Of a stretch of 64,000 bases of DNA, positions 31,721 through 41,076 are shown in pieces. A program made the position numbers and the translations under genes. The stretch is from JAAXHV01 sp965207165. GTDB lineage: Bacteria > Pseudomonadota > Gammaproteobacteria > Eutrophobiales > Eutrophobiaceae. The DNA lies in NCBI GenBank assembly GCA_965207165.1, contig OZ242265.1:372001-436000 (forward strand), read 5' to 3'. Positions within the stretch are counted from its first letter, which is position 1; every line of letters begins with the position of its first letter. The notes under the pieces are model-generated. The model worked only from the letters and a program-made list of their open reading frames with translations. It was not told the origin of the DNA and made no database searches.

Positions 31721-32664
31721 TAATGTTTCCGCAAATCCATGCCGCTGTAGAGTGAAGCAACCTGCTCGCCGTAGCCGTTGAACATCAGGGTCTCGCGTTT
31801 CAGGAAATCCCCGATCCGGCGTTCCTTGCGCTGGCTCCAGCGCGGGTGGTCCACTTCGGGATTCACGTTGGAATAAAATCCATATTCCTGCGGCGCCGAC
31901 ATATTCCAGGATGTTTTCGGTGGTTTGCGGGTGAATTCAATCCTGACGATGGACTTGATGCTTTTGAAGCCGTACTTCCAGGGTACAACCAGGCGGATGG
32001 GCGCGCCGTTCTGGTTCGGCAGCACCTCACCGTACAGGCCGACGGTCAACAGGGTCAGGGGATGCATGGCCTCGTCAATGCGCAATCCTTCCCGGTAGGG
32101 CCAGTCCAGCACCCGGCGCCTGAGGCCGGGCATTTCCTCGGGACGCATGACGGTGGTAAACGCCACGTATTTTGCCTGCGACGTGGGTTCAAACCGTTTC
32201 AGCACATCAGCAAGCGATATCCCGACCCAGGGAATGACCATGGACCAGGCTTCGACACAACGCAGACGGTAGATGCGTTCCTCCAACTGGTGCGGCCTGA
32301 CGATGTCTTCATAGCTGTACGTACCCGGTTTCATGCACTCGCCGTCAACCACGACGGACCAGGGTTGCGGCTGGAATTTGCCGGCGTTCTCGGACGGGTC
32401 GCTCTTATGGGTGCCGAATTCGTAAAAGTTGTTATAACTCGTGATGGCTTCATACGAGGTCAACTCCTCGTCCGTAGAATAGTCGCGGTTTTTAACCGTG
32501 GACAGTTTCGTAGCAGCCAGGGCTCCCGATATGGAGAGAGTGTTGAGCAAGGCGCCGGCAATACCGAGGTTTGCGCCGGCGCGGATGAATTTACGCCTGT
32601 TCAGGTACAACTGCCTGTCCGTGATCTCGGAAGGTTTAATCAAAGCCGGTGTTTTTATCAGCAT
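31717..32664 (-). CDS. msrP: Protein-methionine-sulfoxide reductase catalytic subunit MsrP
   Basis: Periplasmic molybdopterin enzyme that repairs oxidised methionine in envelope proteins. It has 315 residues. A twin-arginine signal is visible at about 23-45 (NRRKFIRAGANLG, then a hydrophobic stretch), ending near ALAA. The molybdenum cofactor cysteine lies in YRLRCVEAWSMVIPWVG at about 135. GAPIRLVVPWKYGFKSIKSI is typical. It is first of the msrPQ pair and 59 nt after purL on the same strand. Confidence 0.95.
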   Translation of the reverse strand: MLIKTPALIKPSEITDRQLYLNRRKFIRAGANLGIAGALLNTLSISGALAATKLSTVKNRDYSTDEELTSYEAITSYNNFYEFGTHKSDPSENAGKFQPQPWSVVVDGECMKPGTYSYEDIVRPHQLEERIYRLRCVEAWSMVIPWVGISLADVLKRFEPTSQAKYVAFTTVMRPEEMPGLRRRVLDWPYREGLRIDEAMHPLTLLTVGLYGEVLPNQNGAPIRLVVPWKYGFKSIKSIVRIEFTRKPPKTSWNMSAPQEYGFYSNVNPEVDHPRWSQRKERRIGDFLKRETLMFNGYGEQVASLYSGMDLRKHY

Positions 32665-32723
32665 GTCGGTTGCCTCGCGTTCATTTAAATTATTGACCGG
32701 AACCAGTGTGAAAAGTTCTGTAT

Positions 32724-35700
32724 TCAGTCAACCCATTGTCTTGCATTATAGAACATCTGCATCCAGGGGCTGTCGGCGCCGGGCTGGTCATGGTCTATCC
32801 AGGACATCTGTTGTTTCAGGAATACCCGTTCCGGGTGCGGCATCAGTATGGTAAAGCGTCCGTCGTCATTGGTAAATCCCGTCAGACCCCCGCTCGAGCC
32901 GTTGGGATTGTAAGGGTAAGTATCCGTCACGTCACCGCGGTTATCGACAAACCGCAATACCGGCAGGGTGTGTGCCTGCGCTTTGCCGGACTCCACGCGC
33001 CCCTCACCGTGAGCCACCACGATGGGCAACCTGGCCCCGGCCATGCCTTGCATGAACAGGGAAGGGGAGTCCATGACCTCGACCATGACCACGCGGGATT
33101 CAAATTGCTCCGAGCGGTTGCGTTCGAAATCCGGCCAGTGGCCGGCGCCGGGTATGATGCTGCGCAGCCGGGACAACATCTGGCAGCCGTTGCAGACGCC
33201 CAGGCCGAAGCTGTCGGTGCGCTTGAAGAACTGCTCGAATTCATCCCTGAGACGGTCATTGAAGAGTATGGATTTTGCCCAGCCGCCGCCGGCGCCCAGG
33301 ACGTCGCCGTAGGAAAAACCGCCGCAGGCCACCAGGCCTGCCAGGCCGGCCAGGGACGCAGACCCGCTGTGCAGGTCGTTCATGTTGATATCCAGGCATT
33401 TGAAACCCGCCCGTTCAAACGCAGCAGCCATCTCGACGTGGCCGTTCACACCCTGTTCGCGCAGGATACCGACGGCAGGCCTCGGCTTGAGGCCTGCCGG
33501 GGCGGACACGGTGTCCGGGCTCCCGTTTGCGCGGGAACGACGGCCCGTGATTGACAGGCCCGGGTCGGAAAGATCCTGCAGGGCTGCAAATTCCTCTGCG
33601 GCGCAGGCCGGGTTATCCCGTATGGACTGCATATGATAAGTAGTGAGTGACCAGAGCCGGTGCAGGTGATCGAGACCTGCTGAATAAACCTCCCGTTCCC
33701 GGTGCCTGATACGTACCCGGTGGTCCGCGTTCGGACGGGCAACCGGCAGCAGGCAGGTTTCGGGAAGGCCGGATTGAATTAACGTGTCCAGTACCTCCCG
33801 GGCGTGGTCCGAGCGCACCTGGAGTACGATACCGGGTTCCTCGTTGAACAGGTACGCCAGCAGGCCGGCGCTGCCCGCGTCTATGTCCAGGCCGCAACGG
33901 CCGGCAAACGCCATCTCGCACAGGGTAGCGAAGACCCCGCCGTCGGAACGATCGTGGTAGGCCAGGATATAACCGGCTTCATTCAACAACTGGACGGCAT
34001 GGAAACAGGCGGCCAGCAGGGACGGCTGGTCCAGGTCGGGGGTGGTCAAACCGGTCTGCTGCGTTACCTGGGACAGGGCAGAGCCGCCCAGGCGGTTTTT
34101 CTCCATCCCCAGGTCGACCAGTAACAGGGTGGAATCTTCCAGTCTCTGCAAGCGCGGCGTGAGGGTCTTGCGGATATCGGCAACCGGGGCAAACGCGGTG
34201 ACGTTCAACGATACCGGGGCCGTGGTCCGCCGTTCCAGGCCCTGCTGCGTCCACGCCACACTCATCGACATCGAATCCTTGCCTACCGGGATCGGGATAC
34301 GCAACTGCTGCGCCAGCGTTGAAACGGCTTCGACGGTAGCATACAGGGCGGCCTGCTGATCCGGGTCAGCGGCGGCCGCCATCCAGTTTGCGGACAGCGC
34401 CACGTCTTCCAGGCGCAGGATACGGCTGGAACAGATATTTGTCAGGGCCTCTGCAACAGCCAGCCGTCCGGACGCCGGCGCGTTGCTGACGGCTACGGGT
34501 GGGCGTTCTCCAAGGGCCATGGCCTCTCCGGTCAAGGCGCCGTACGAGGAAGCGGTCACCGCGCAGTCCGCTACCGGGGTTTGCCAGGGTCCCACCATCT
34601 GGTCGCGCACCACCAGGCCGGAAACACTACGGTCGCCGATGGTTATCAGGAAGCGCTTATCGGCTACGCACGGAACCTGCAACACCCTGGAAATGAGTTC
34701 GTCCAGGTTGAGATCAGGAGGCTCACGCGTTTCCATGGCAGGTGTATAGTCCTCTGCCTGTATGGACAGCCCGGGGGTTTTGCCGAGTATCAGATCCAGG
34801 GGCAGGTCTATGGGGTCCGTGCCGGTCCGGCTGTCGGTCACGGTCAGCCGTCCGCTGCCGTTGGTCTCGCCGATGGCTGCATAGGGCGCCCGTTCCCGCT
34901 CACACAGGTCGCCGAACTGTTTCAACCCGTCTGCGGCGATGGCCAGGACGTACCTTTCCTGGGCTTCGTTACACCATAATTCCATCGGCGACATGCCCTG
35001 GTCTGCGCTGTGGACTGCGCGCAGTTCAAACACTGCGCCGCTGCGGTGGACCAGTTCGGGCAGCGCATTGGACAGGCCGCCGGCGCCTACGTCATGGATG
35101 GACAGGATCGGGTTTGCCGGGCCCAGCGCCCAGCACTGGTCGATGACTTCCTGGCAGCGCCGCTGCATTTCCGCGTTATCACGCTGTACCGACGCAAAAT
35201 CCAGTTCCCGGTCGCTGGCGCCCGCGGTCATCGAGGACGCGGCGCCGCCGCCGAGACCGATCAACATCGCCGGGCCGCCCAGGACGACGATCCTGCAGCC
35301 CGCAGGAAGTTCGTTCTTGTTGACGTGACCGGGGCGGACCACACCGAAACCGCCCGCAAGCATAATGGGCTTGTGGTAGCCCCAGCGGTTGCCCGGCACC
35401 TTGTCTGCCTGTTCAAACGTGCGGAAATAGCCGGCGAGGGCAGGGCGGCCGAATTCATTGTTGTATGATGCCGCGCCTATCGGTCCTTCCAGCATGATAT
35501 CCAGGGGGGAGGCAAGATGATCGGGCTTCTCTGCAGCCTGTTCCCAGGGTTGCGGCAGCGCCGGTATGTTCAGGTTGGAAACGCTGAAACCCGTGAGGCC
35601 GGCCCTGGGCTTCGCCCCGCATCCGGTCGCAGCCTCGTCACGAATTTCACCGCCGGACCCGGTGGCTGCGCCGGGAAACGGCGAGATGGCCGTAGGGTGG

Positions 35701-36596
35701 TTGTGGGTTTCCACTTTCATTAGGATGTGTACATCCTCCTGTACATACTGATAGCTGCGATCCAGGGGCGCTGCGAAGAAGCGCGCGGCGCGCTGGCCGC
35801 GCATGACCGCGGCATTGTCCGAATAGGCAGACAAGACCCTGCCGGGATGCGCGTTATGAGTATCCCTGATGAGGTCGAACAGGCTTTTTGCCCTGGCTTC
35901 TCCGCCGATGGTCCAGCGCGCATTGAATGTCTTGTGGCGGCAGTGTTCCGAGTTGACCTGGGCAAATGTCATCAGTTCCACGTCCGTGGGGTCGCGCCCA
36001 AGCCCGTCGAATGCAGCATACAGGTAATCTATTTCATCATCCGATAATGCCAGCCCCATCAATATGTTAGCTTCCTGTAACGCGGCTTTGCCGCCAGTGC
36101 CCAGGGGGATATGCGCCAATCCGCCCGCGGCACGGACAGCAAACAGGCGTGCGGCCTCGTTGATGTCCTCCACTACCACCTGGGTCATCCGGTCATGCAG
36201 GCAGCGCCTGACCGCGTCCGTCAGCCCCTGGCCGGGGTGCCGGCCGTCTGCGTATTCCAGGTACCAGCAGGTGCCGCGCTCTATGCGTTTCACCGCCGTC
36301 AGGCCGCAATGGTGCAGGATATCCGTGGCTTTGCTGGACCAGGGAGAAATCATGCCGGGTCTCGGGATAACGATACAGGCGGGTTCTGCGCGGTCAGGAA
36401 TATCCGCAGTTGGGCCGTAAGCGAGCAGCTCGCCCAGTCGCGCTTGCTCGTGTTCGCCCAGGGGGGCGTCAAGAGCCAGGATATGTACGAACCGGCTCCG
36501 TATATTGTGCAGACCCGGCAGGAACGTTGCCAGTTCGGCCAGCTTCTTGTCGATACGGAACTGTGAGGCGGCGGCCGGGCCGGGGACGATGAGCAT
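32724..36596 (-). CDS. purL: Phosphoribosylformylglycinamidine synthase
   Basis: Large single-chain FGAM synthase of purine synthesis, 1290 residues like E. coli (1295). The start is ATG 36596 (MLIVPGPAAASQF); an upstream in-frame ATG at 36653 adds 19 non-homologous residues. The N-terminal and linker region runs to about 215, then two AIRS-like halves (MTFAQVNSEHCRHKTFNARW, KVETHNHPTAISP and GGFGVVRPGH), and a C-terminal class I glutaminase with GVCNGCQML (nucleophile Cys) and a PHPERVF triad segment. An alanine- and proline-rich linker lies before the glutaminase. purB lies 25 nt upstream. Confidence 0.97.
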   Translation of the reverse strand: MLIVPGPAAASQFRIDKKLAELATFLPGLHNIRSRFVHILALDAPLGEHEQARLGELLAYGPTADIPDRAEPACIVIPRPGMISPWSSKATDILHHCGLTAVKRIERGTCWYLEYADGRHPGQGLTDAVRRCLHDRMTQVVVEDINEAARLFAVRAAGGLAHIPLGTGGKAALQEANILMGLALSDDEIDYLYAAFDGLGRDPTDVELMTFAQVNSEHCRHKTFNARWTIGGEARAKSLFDLIRDTHNAHPGRVLSAYSDNAAVMRGQRAARFFAAPLDRSYQYVQEDVHILMKVETHNHPTAISPFPGAATGSGGEIRDEAATGCGAKPRAGLTGFSVSNLNIPALPQPWEQAAEKPDHLASPLDIMLEGPIGAASYNNEFGRPALAGYFRTFEQADKVPGNRWGYHKPIMLAGGFGVVRPGHVNKNELPAGCRIVVLGGPAMLIGLGGGAASSMTAGASDRELDFASVQRDNAEMQRRCQEVIDQCWALGPANPILSIHDVGAGGLSNALPELVHRSGAVFELRAVHSADQGMSPMELWCNEAQERYVLAIAADGLKQFGDLCERERAPYAAIGETNGSGRLTVTDSRTGTDPIDLPLDLILGKTPGLSIQAEDYTPAMETREPPDLNLDELISRVLQVPCVADKRFLITIGDRSVSGLVVRDQMVGPWQTPVADCAVTASSYGALTGEAMALGERPPVAVSNAPASGRLAVAEALTNICSSRILRLEDVALSANWMAAAADPDQQAALYATVEAVSTLAQQLRIPIPVGKDSMSMSVAWTQQGLERRTTAPVSLNVTAFAPVADIRKTLTPRLQRLEDSTLLLVDLGMEKNRLGGSALSQVTQQTGLTTPDLDQPSLLAACFHAVQLLNEAGYILAYHDRSDGGVFATLCEMAFAGRCGLDIDAGSAGLLAYLFNEEPGIVLQVRSDHAREVLDTLIQSGLPETCLLPVARPNADHRVRIRHREREVYSAGLDHLHRLWSLTTYHMQSIRDNPACAAEEFAALQDLSDPGLSITGRRSRANGSPDTVSAPAGLKPRPAVGILREQGVNGHVEMAAAFERAGFKCLDINMNDLHSGSASLAGLAGLVACGGFSYGDVLGAGGGWAKSILFNDRLRDEFEQFFKRTDSFGLGVCNGCQMLSRLRSIIPGAGHWPDFERNRSEQFESRVVMVEVMDSPSLFMQGMAGARLPIVVAHGEGRVESGKAQAHTLPVLRFVDNRGDVTDTYPYNPNGSSGGLTGFTNDDGRFTILMPHPERVFLKQQMSWIDHDQPGADSPWMQMFYNARQWVD

Positions 36597-36621
36597 TATT
36601 GCCGCCAATCCTGCAGGTCGC

Positions 36622-38016
36622 TCAGCCTTTGCCCTCTTTCCAACCGGCAACAATTTGCCCGGTTTGTTCTACGGCATTGCCGATGTAATCCCGGGGGGCC
36701 AGATCCGACAAGGTGGCTTTGACGTCAGCCGGCAGGTCGAGTCCGGCACTGAATTTCCGCAGGGCTTCCCGGTCAAGCCGTTGTCCCCGGGTCAGTTCCC
36801 TGAGTTTTTCATAGGCCCCCTCGATACCGTGCCGGCGCATCGCGGTCTGTATCGCCTCGGCCAGGACTTCAGGGTTATCATCCAGGTCGGCGTTGATGCG
36901 GTCCGCGTTCGCCTGCAGTTTGCCCAGGCCTTTCAGGCATGACCGGTAGGCGATGATGCAGTGGGCGATGGCCGAACCCGTGTTCCGGTTGACGGTAGAA
37001 TCGGTGAGATCCCGCTGCCAGCGCGACACAGGCAGTTTTTCCGCCAGGAAGCCGAGCAGGGCATTGGCGACTCCCAGGTTGCCTTCCGCGTTCTCGAAGT
37101 CGATGGGATTCACCTTGTGCGGCATGGTCGACGAGCCTGTTTCGCCGGCAACGGCTTTCAGCCGGAAGTAATCCAGGGCGATATAACCCCAGGTATCGCG
37201 GCACAGGTCGACCAGGATCGTGTTGATGCGGCCGAGCGCCTGGAAGTATTCGGCCTGGTAGTCATGGGCTTCTACCTGGGTGGTATGCGGGTTGTGCGAA
37301 AGACCCAGCGATTCGACGAAGTCGCGGGAAAACTCCATCCAGTCAACGCCGGGACAGGCAACGAGGTGCGCATTGAAATTTCCCACCGCACCGTTCATCT
37401 TGCCGAGAATTTCAATTTGCCTGAACCGGTCGAGCTGCTGCCGTAACCGGTGTACGAATACGGCCAGTTCCTTGCCCAGGGTGGTGGGGGAGGCGGGTTG
37501 TCCGTGGGTTCTGGACAACATGGGTTGTGCGGCCCAGCGTTGCGCGAGATCAGTCAACTCATCCAGGAGCGCGGACAAGGCTGCGCACAGGTGTTGTTCC
37601 CGGGCTTCCGCCAGTTGCAGGCCCTGGCTCAGGTTGTTGATGTCTTCCGAGGTACAGGCAAAATGTATGAATTCGGACAGGGAGCGCAGTTCGTCGTCGC
37701 CGCTGAATTTTTCCCGGATGAAGTATTCCACCGCTTTCACGTCGTGGTTTGTGGTCTTTTCGAGCTGCTTGATCCTGGCGGCATCACCCAGTGAAAAATC
37801 GCGGATGATCCCGTCGAGTGCCTGCACGGCTGCCGGGCTTAATCCGTCCGGCCCGGTAATACCGGGATGAGTTGCCAGGGCTTGCAGCCAGCGGATCTCG
37901 ACTTCCAGCCGCTTGTGGAACAGGCCGTATTCGCTGAACAGGTTGCGCAGTTCTGCCGTCCGCGACCCGTAACGGCCGTCTATTGGTGATATTGCGGTAA
38001 GGTGGCTTAATTCCAT
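36622..38016 (-). CDS. purB: Adenylosuccinate lyase
   Basis: Cleaves SAICAR and adenylosuccinate in purine synthesis. The ATG at 38016 gives 464 residues beginning MELSHLTAISPIDGRYGSRT, aligned with the E. coli start; a further ATG at 38070 would overlap the upstream gene. The fumarase superfamily signature GETGSSTMPHKVNPIDFEN is at about 286-304, with the catalytic serine in its loop. HFACTSEDINNLS and RTHGQPASPTTLGKE complete the active site. It precedes purL by 25 nt, a likely two-gene purine operon behind the Tas-like gene. Confidence 0.96.
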   Translation of the reverse strand: MELSHLTAISPIDGRYGSRTAELRNLFSEYGLFHKRLEVEIRWLQALATHPGITGPDGLSPAAVQALDGIIRDFSLGDAARIKQLEKTTNHDVKAVEYFIREKFSGDDELRSLSEFIHFACTSEDINNLSQGLQLAEAREQHLCAALSALLDELTDLAQRWAAQPMLSRTHGQPASPTTLGKELAVFVHRLRQQLDRFRQIEILGKMNGAVGNFNAHLVACPGVDWMEFSRDFVESLGLSHNPHTTQVEAHDYQAEYFQALGRINTILVDLCRDTWGYIALDYFRLKAVAGETGSSTMPHKVNPIDFENAEGNLGVANALLGFLAEKLPVSRWQRDLTDSTVNRNTGSAIAHCIIAYRSCLKGLGKLQANADRINADLDDNPEVLAEAIQTAMRRHGIEGAYEKLRELTRGQRLDREALRKFSAGLDLPADVKATLSDLAPRDYIGNAVEQTGQIVAGWKEGKG

Positions 38017-38032
38017 CTGTCGGGTCCCGTGT

Positions 38033-39076
38033 TCATGGGCTGGGATTGGGTTGTGATCGGTGGATTTCATCGATCCGTTTCATCGTGGTCTTGTCCAGTT
38101 CAATATCGACACTGGCTATATTGGCGGCAAGCTGTTCCATGGAGGTGGCGCCGATTATCGTGCTGGTGACGAACGGCCGCCGGTTGACGAAGGCCAGGGC
38201 CATCTGTGCCGGGTCCAGACCGTTTTCAGCGGCGATTGCCGCGTATTGCCGTGTGCACTGCGCGGCCGCCTTGTTGTTATAGCGTTTGTATGTTTCACCG
38301 AATAAGGTCAGGCGCGCCCCTTCAGGTTGGTTTCCATTCAGGTATTTACCCGATAATACACCGAATCCCAGTGGTGAATAAGCCAACAGGCCGACTTTTT
38401 CCCGGTGCGCGATTTCTGCAAGGCCGATATCAAAGCTCCGGTTAAGCAAACTGTACGGGTTTTGTATGGAAACGACCCGCGGCAGGTCTAATTCCCTGGA
38501 CAAACGGAGGTATTCACACAATCCCCAGGGTGTTTCATTGGAAACACCGGCGTAGCGTATTTTCCCTGCCTTGATCTGTTCATCCAGGGCGGCGAGCGTT
38601 TCCGCTAACGGTACACCATCCTTGACGGGGGCATGGTAGTAATCAAGCTGGCCGAAATAATTCGCATCCCGTTCCGGCCAGTGTACCTGGTACAGGTCGA
38701 TATAGTCCGTCTGCAGGCGTTTGAGACTGGCGTCGACAGCCATCTGCATGTTTTTCCTGTCCAGCCGGTTATCCCCGCCGCGCAGGTACTTGATGTGGGC
38801 TGCCGCAGGACAGATCTTCGTTGCAATGATCAGCCGCTCCCGGTCCGGGCGTTGTTTCAGCCATGTGCCCAGGTATTCTTCCGTCCTGCCCTGGGTCCCG
38901 GCCCGGATAGGCATGGGATAGAGTTCCGCGGTGTCGATGAAGTTGATACCTTGTGCTACGGCAAAATCAAGCTGCCGGCGGGCTTCTGCCGGCGTGTTCT
39001 GTTCGCCCCAGGTCATGCTGCCAAGGCAGATTACACTGACGTCGATATCGGTGTGTCCCAGTTTCCGGTATTGCAT
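38033..39076 (-). CDS. tas: Tas-like aldo/keto reductase
   Basis: NADP-dependent aldo/keto reductase of 347 residues resembling E. coli Tas. The N-terminal signature is YRKLGHTDIDVSVICLGSMT, with the catalytic Asp and Tyr in FIDTAELYP, Lys in IIATKICP and His in LYQVHWPERD. The C-terminal coenzyme loop reads STIIGATSMEQL. The physiological substrate is unknown. It is 16 nt before purB and the first gene of the minus-strand run. Its start faces the inverted repeat before pyrC. Confidence 0.93.
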   Translation of the reverse strand: MQYRKLGHTDIDVSVICLGSMTWGEQNTPAEARRQLDFAVAQGINFIDTAELYPMPIRAGTQGRTEEYLGTWLKQRPDRERLIIATKICPAAAHIKYLRGGDNRLDRKNMQMAVDASLKRLQTDYIDLYQVHWPERDANYFGQLDYYHAPVKDGVPLAETLAALDEQIKAGKIRYAGVSNETPWGLCEYLRLSRELDLPRVVSIQNPYSLLNRSFDIGLAEIAHREKVGLLAYSPLGFGVLSGKYLNGNQPEGARLTLFGETYKRYNNKAAAQCTRQYAAIAAENGLDPAQMALAFVNRRPFVTSTIIGATSMEQLAANIASVDIELDKTTMKRIDEIHRSQPNPSP

Positions 39077-39114
39077 GTGACGGAATGATATACTAGTTTT
39101 GGTTCTTAGTGGAT

Positions 39115-39195
39115 ATTTGGGGTCAGAGTAAAAATACCTGAAGACAGATATCTGCCATATGCCAACTCAACGGTATTTTTACTCTGACCCCAAAT
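39115..39195 (+). repeat. REP-like 24-nt inverted repeat before pyrC
   Basis: Two perfect 24-nt arms, at 39115-39138 and 39172-39195, contain GGGGTCAGAGTAAAAATACC and its complement. The 33-nt centre carries a second palindrome, CAGATATCTG. Sequences with TTTGGGGTCAGAGTAAAAAT occur widely next to REP-associated tyrosine transposases. No transposase gene is here, so this looks like a non-autonomous copy. It fills the gap between divergent tas and pyrC. Confidence 0.75.
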
Positions 39196-39213
39196 AGCTG
39201 AAAACTGAAAGCT

Positions 39214-40254
39214 GTGGATACGATCACACTGATTAAGCCCGATGATTTCCACCTGCACCTGCGTGACGGGGCGGAAATGGCCAGCGTTGTACATGACAGT
39301 GCCAGGCGCTTCGCCAGGGCGGTAATCATGCCGAACCTGGTTCCGCCGATCGTATCCGTCGAACAGGCCCTGGACTATCGCCGGAGAATACTCGCGCACC
39401 TGCCGCAAGACCCGGGGTTCAACCCATTGATGACCCTGTACCTGACCGACGATACCGGCAGGGACGAAGTGGACCGTATGGCAGAAAGCGAGCAGGTCTG
39501 TGCGTTCAAGTATTACCCCGCCGGCGCCACGACCAATTCTGCTTCCGGCGTAACCGCTATCGGAAAAGTGATGCCGTTGCTGGAATACATGGCGCAAAGA
39601 GACGTGCCGCTGCTGGTCCATGGAGAGGTGACGGATACCGGCGTCGATGTGTTTGACCGGGAAAAGGTATTCATCGAACAGGTCCTGTCCCCACTGGTTG
39701 AGGATATCGGTTCGCTGCGCATCGTTTTTGAGCATGCCACCACCAGGGATGCGGTACAGTTCGTAACCGGCGCATCGGCAAAGGTCGCGGCCACGATCAC
39801 CCCGCACCACCTGATGTTAAACCGGAATGCCATGCTCTCCGGTGGTATCAATCCACACCATTATTGCCTGCCCATCCTGAAAAGAGAGATACACCGGCAG
39901 GCCCTGGTGGACGCGGCGACCAGCGGCAACCCGAAGTTTTTCCTCGGCACCGACAGCGCTCCCCATCCCCTGCGGTCGAAGGAAAAGCCGCCCTGCTGCG
40001 CCGGCATCTACAACGCTTATGCAGCCATTGAGTTGTATGCATCCGTATTCGATTCCATGGACAGCCTGGCTACCCTGGAAAACTTTGCCAGCAGGAACGG
40101 CGCCCGCTTTTACGGGTTGCCGCTGAACACACAGACAATCACGATGCGCCGTGAACAATGGCGTATTCCCGATACGATAAGTTTCGCGGACAACATGCTC
40201 GTGCCGTTCAGGGCAGGTGAGTCCTGCCAATGGAAATTACTTTATGAACAATGA
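39214..40254 (+). CDS. pyrC: Dihydroorotase (PyrC, class II)
   Basis: Closes carbamoyl aspartate to dihydroorotate in pyrimidine synthesis. It has 346 residues. Zinc-site motifs are complete: DDFHLHLRDG near the N-terminus, FKYYPAGATTNS with the carbamylated lysine, HGEVTD, ITPHHLMLNRN and FLGTDSAPH with the catalytic Asp. The start is GTG at 39214, just after the inverted repeat, with a weak GAAAG ribosome site. It overlaps rnt by 11 nt. Confidence 0.96.
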   Translation: MDTITLIKPDDFHLHLRDGAEMASVVHDSARRFARAVIMPNLVPPIVSVEQALDYRRRILAHLPQDPGFNPLMTLYLTDDTGRDEVDRMAESEQVCAFKYYPAGATTNSASGVTAIGKVMPLLEYMAQRDVPLLVHGEVTDTGVDVFDREKVFIEQVLSPLVEDIGSLRIVFEHATTRDAVQFVTGASAKVAATITPHHLMLNRNAMLSGGINPHHYCLPILKREIHRQALVDAATSGNPKFFLGTDSAPHPLRSKEKPPCCAGIYNAYAAIELYASVFDSMDSLATLENFASRNGARFYGLPLNTQTITMRREQWRIPDTISFADNMLVPFRAGESCQWKLLYEQ

Positions 40255-40861
40255 CGTGGAAAATGTGATCGCCGGCCGCTTCAGGAGCTACTATCCCGTA
40301 GTCGTCGACGTGGAAACCGCAGGGTTTGACCCCGTGAAGGATGCCTTGCTGGAGGTTGCAGTAGTTTTCCTGGAGGTAAACAAGGATGGCATGTGGTCCC
40401 CAATGGAGACCATTTCAAAGCATATACAACCCTTTCCGGGAGCCAACCTGGACCAGGCCGCGCTGGAATTTACCGGTATCGACCCTGATCATCCTTTCCG
40501 CAAGGAGATTGCCGTATCCGAGAAAGAGGCATTGCGTGAAATTTTTCAGACCGTGAAGAGGATGATGAAGCAGAACGGATGCACCCGCGCCATCCTGGTA
40601 GGGCACAACCCGGCCTTTGACCTGAGCTTCATTAATGCCGCCGCCGGCCGCTCCGGCCTGACGCGCAACCCGTTTCACCCCTTCAGCACATTTGATACGG
40701 CTACGCTCGGTGGCCTGGCATACGGCCAGACAGTATTGTCCCGGGCGGTGAAGGCGGCGGGACTGGATTGGGAAGAGGAAGAAGCACATTCGGCCATCTA
40801 CGATGCGGAACGCACGGCCGAGTTATTCTGCAGTATCGTCAATCTCTGGCCGTTGCAATAG
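40244..40861 (+). CDS. rnt: Ribonuclease T
   Basis: 3'-5' exoribonuclease of the DnaQ superfamily for tRNA end turnover and 3' maturation of stable RNAs. The ATG at 40244 gives 205 residues, near E. coli RNase T (215). The DEDDh set is visible: DVETAGFDP (Exo I), VGHNPAFDLSF (Exo II) and HSAIYDAERTAELF (Exo III). The start overlaps the pyrC stop. The gene is followed by the heptamer repeat array before gyrA. Confidence 0.95.
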   Translation: MNNDVENVIAGRFRSYYPVVVDVETAGFDPVKDALLEVAVVFLEVNKDGMWSPMETISKHIQPFPGANLDQAALEFTGIDPDHPFRKEIAVSEKEALREIFQTVKRMMKQNGCTRAILVGHNPAFDLSFINAAAGRSGLTRNPFHPFSTFDTATLGGLAYGQTVLSRAVKAAGLDWEEEEAHSAIYDAERTAELFCSIVNLWPLQ

Positions 40862-40966
40862 GAATTACGAATTAGGAATTACGAATTACGAATTACGAAT
40901 GGGTGGATTACGCCTTCGTGTGCCCTGGTTCTTAATTCGTAATTCGTAATTCCTAATTCGTAATTC
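40862..40966 (+). repeat. Inverted array of GAATTAC heptamers
   Basis: Left arm 40862-40895 is five tandem 7-nt units (GAATTAC or GAATTAG). Right arm 40933-40966 is its perfect 34-nt reverse complement, and related units continue to 40980. A 37-nt unrelated spacer lies between. A long hairpin or cruciform could form between rnt and gyrA. It begins 1 nt after the rnt stop. Confidence 0.9.
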
Positions 40967-40990
40967 GCAATTCCTAATTCATTGGATTTG

Positions 40991-41038
40991 TGGTAAAATT
41001 TTCCCTTTTTACAGTGCCCGGTTTCAACCGGAAACCGG
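40991..41038 (+). promoter_or_regulatory. gyrA extended -10 promoter and leader hairpin
   Basis: TGGTAAAAT (40991-40999) fits an extended -10 box (TGn plus TAAAAT). No good -35 box is seen. Further on, CCGGTTTC/GAAACCGG (41018-41025 and 41031-41038) forms a perfect 8-bp stem in the expected leader, ending 38 nt before the gyrA ATG. Confidence 0.4.
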
Positions 41039-41076
41039 CACAAAACAACCCTGTTGATGTGCCTGATTAGAGAAAC

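Noticed and set aside
40862..40980. CRISPR array
   Set aside because: Units are 7 nt without unique spacers and the two arms are inverted, not direct repeats; no cas genes are near.
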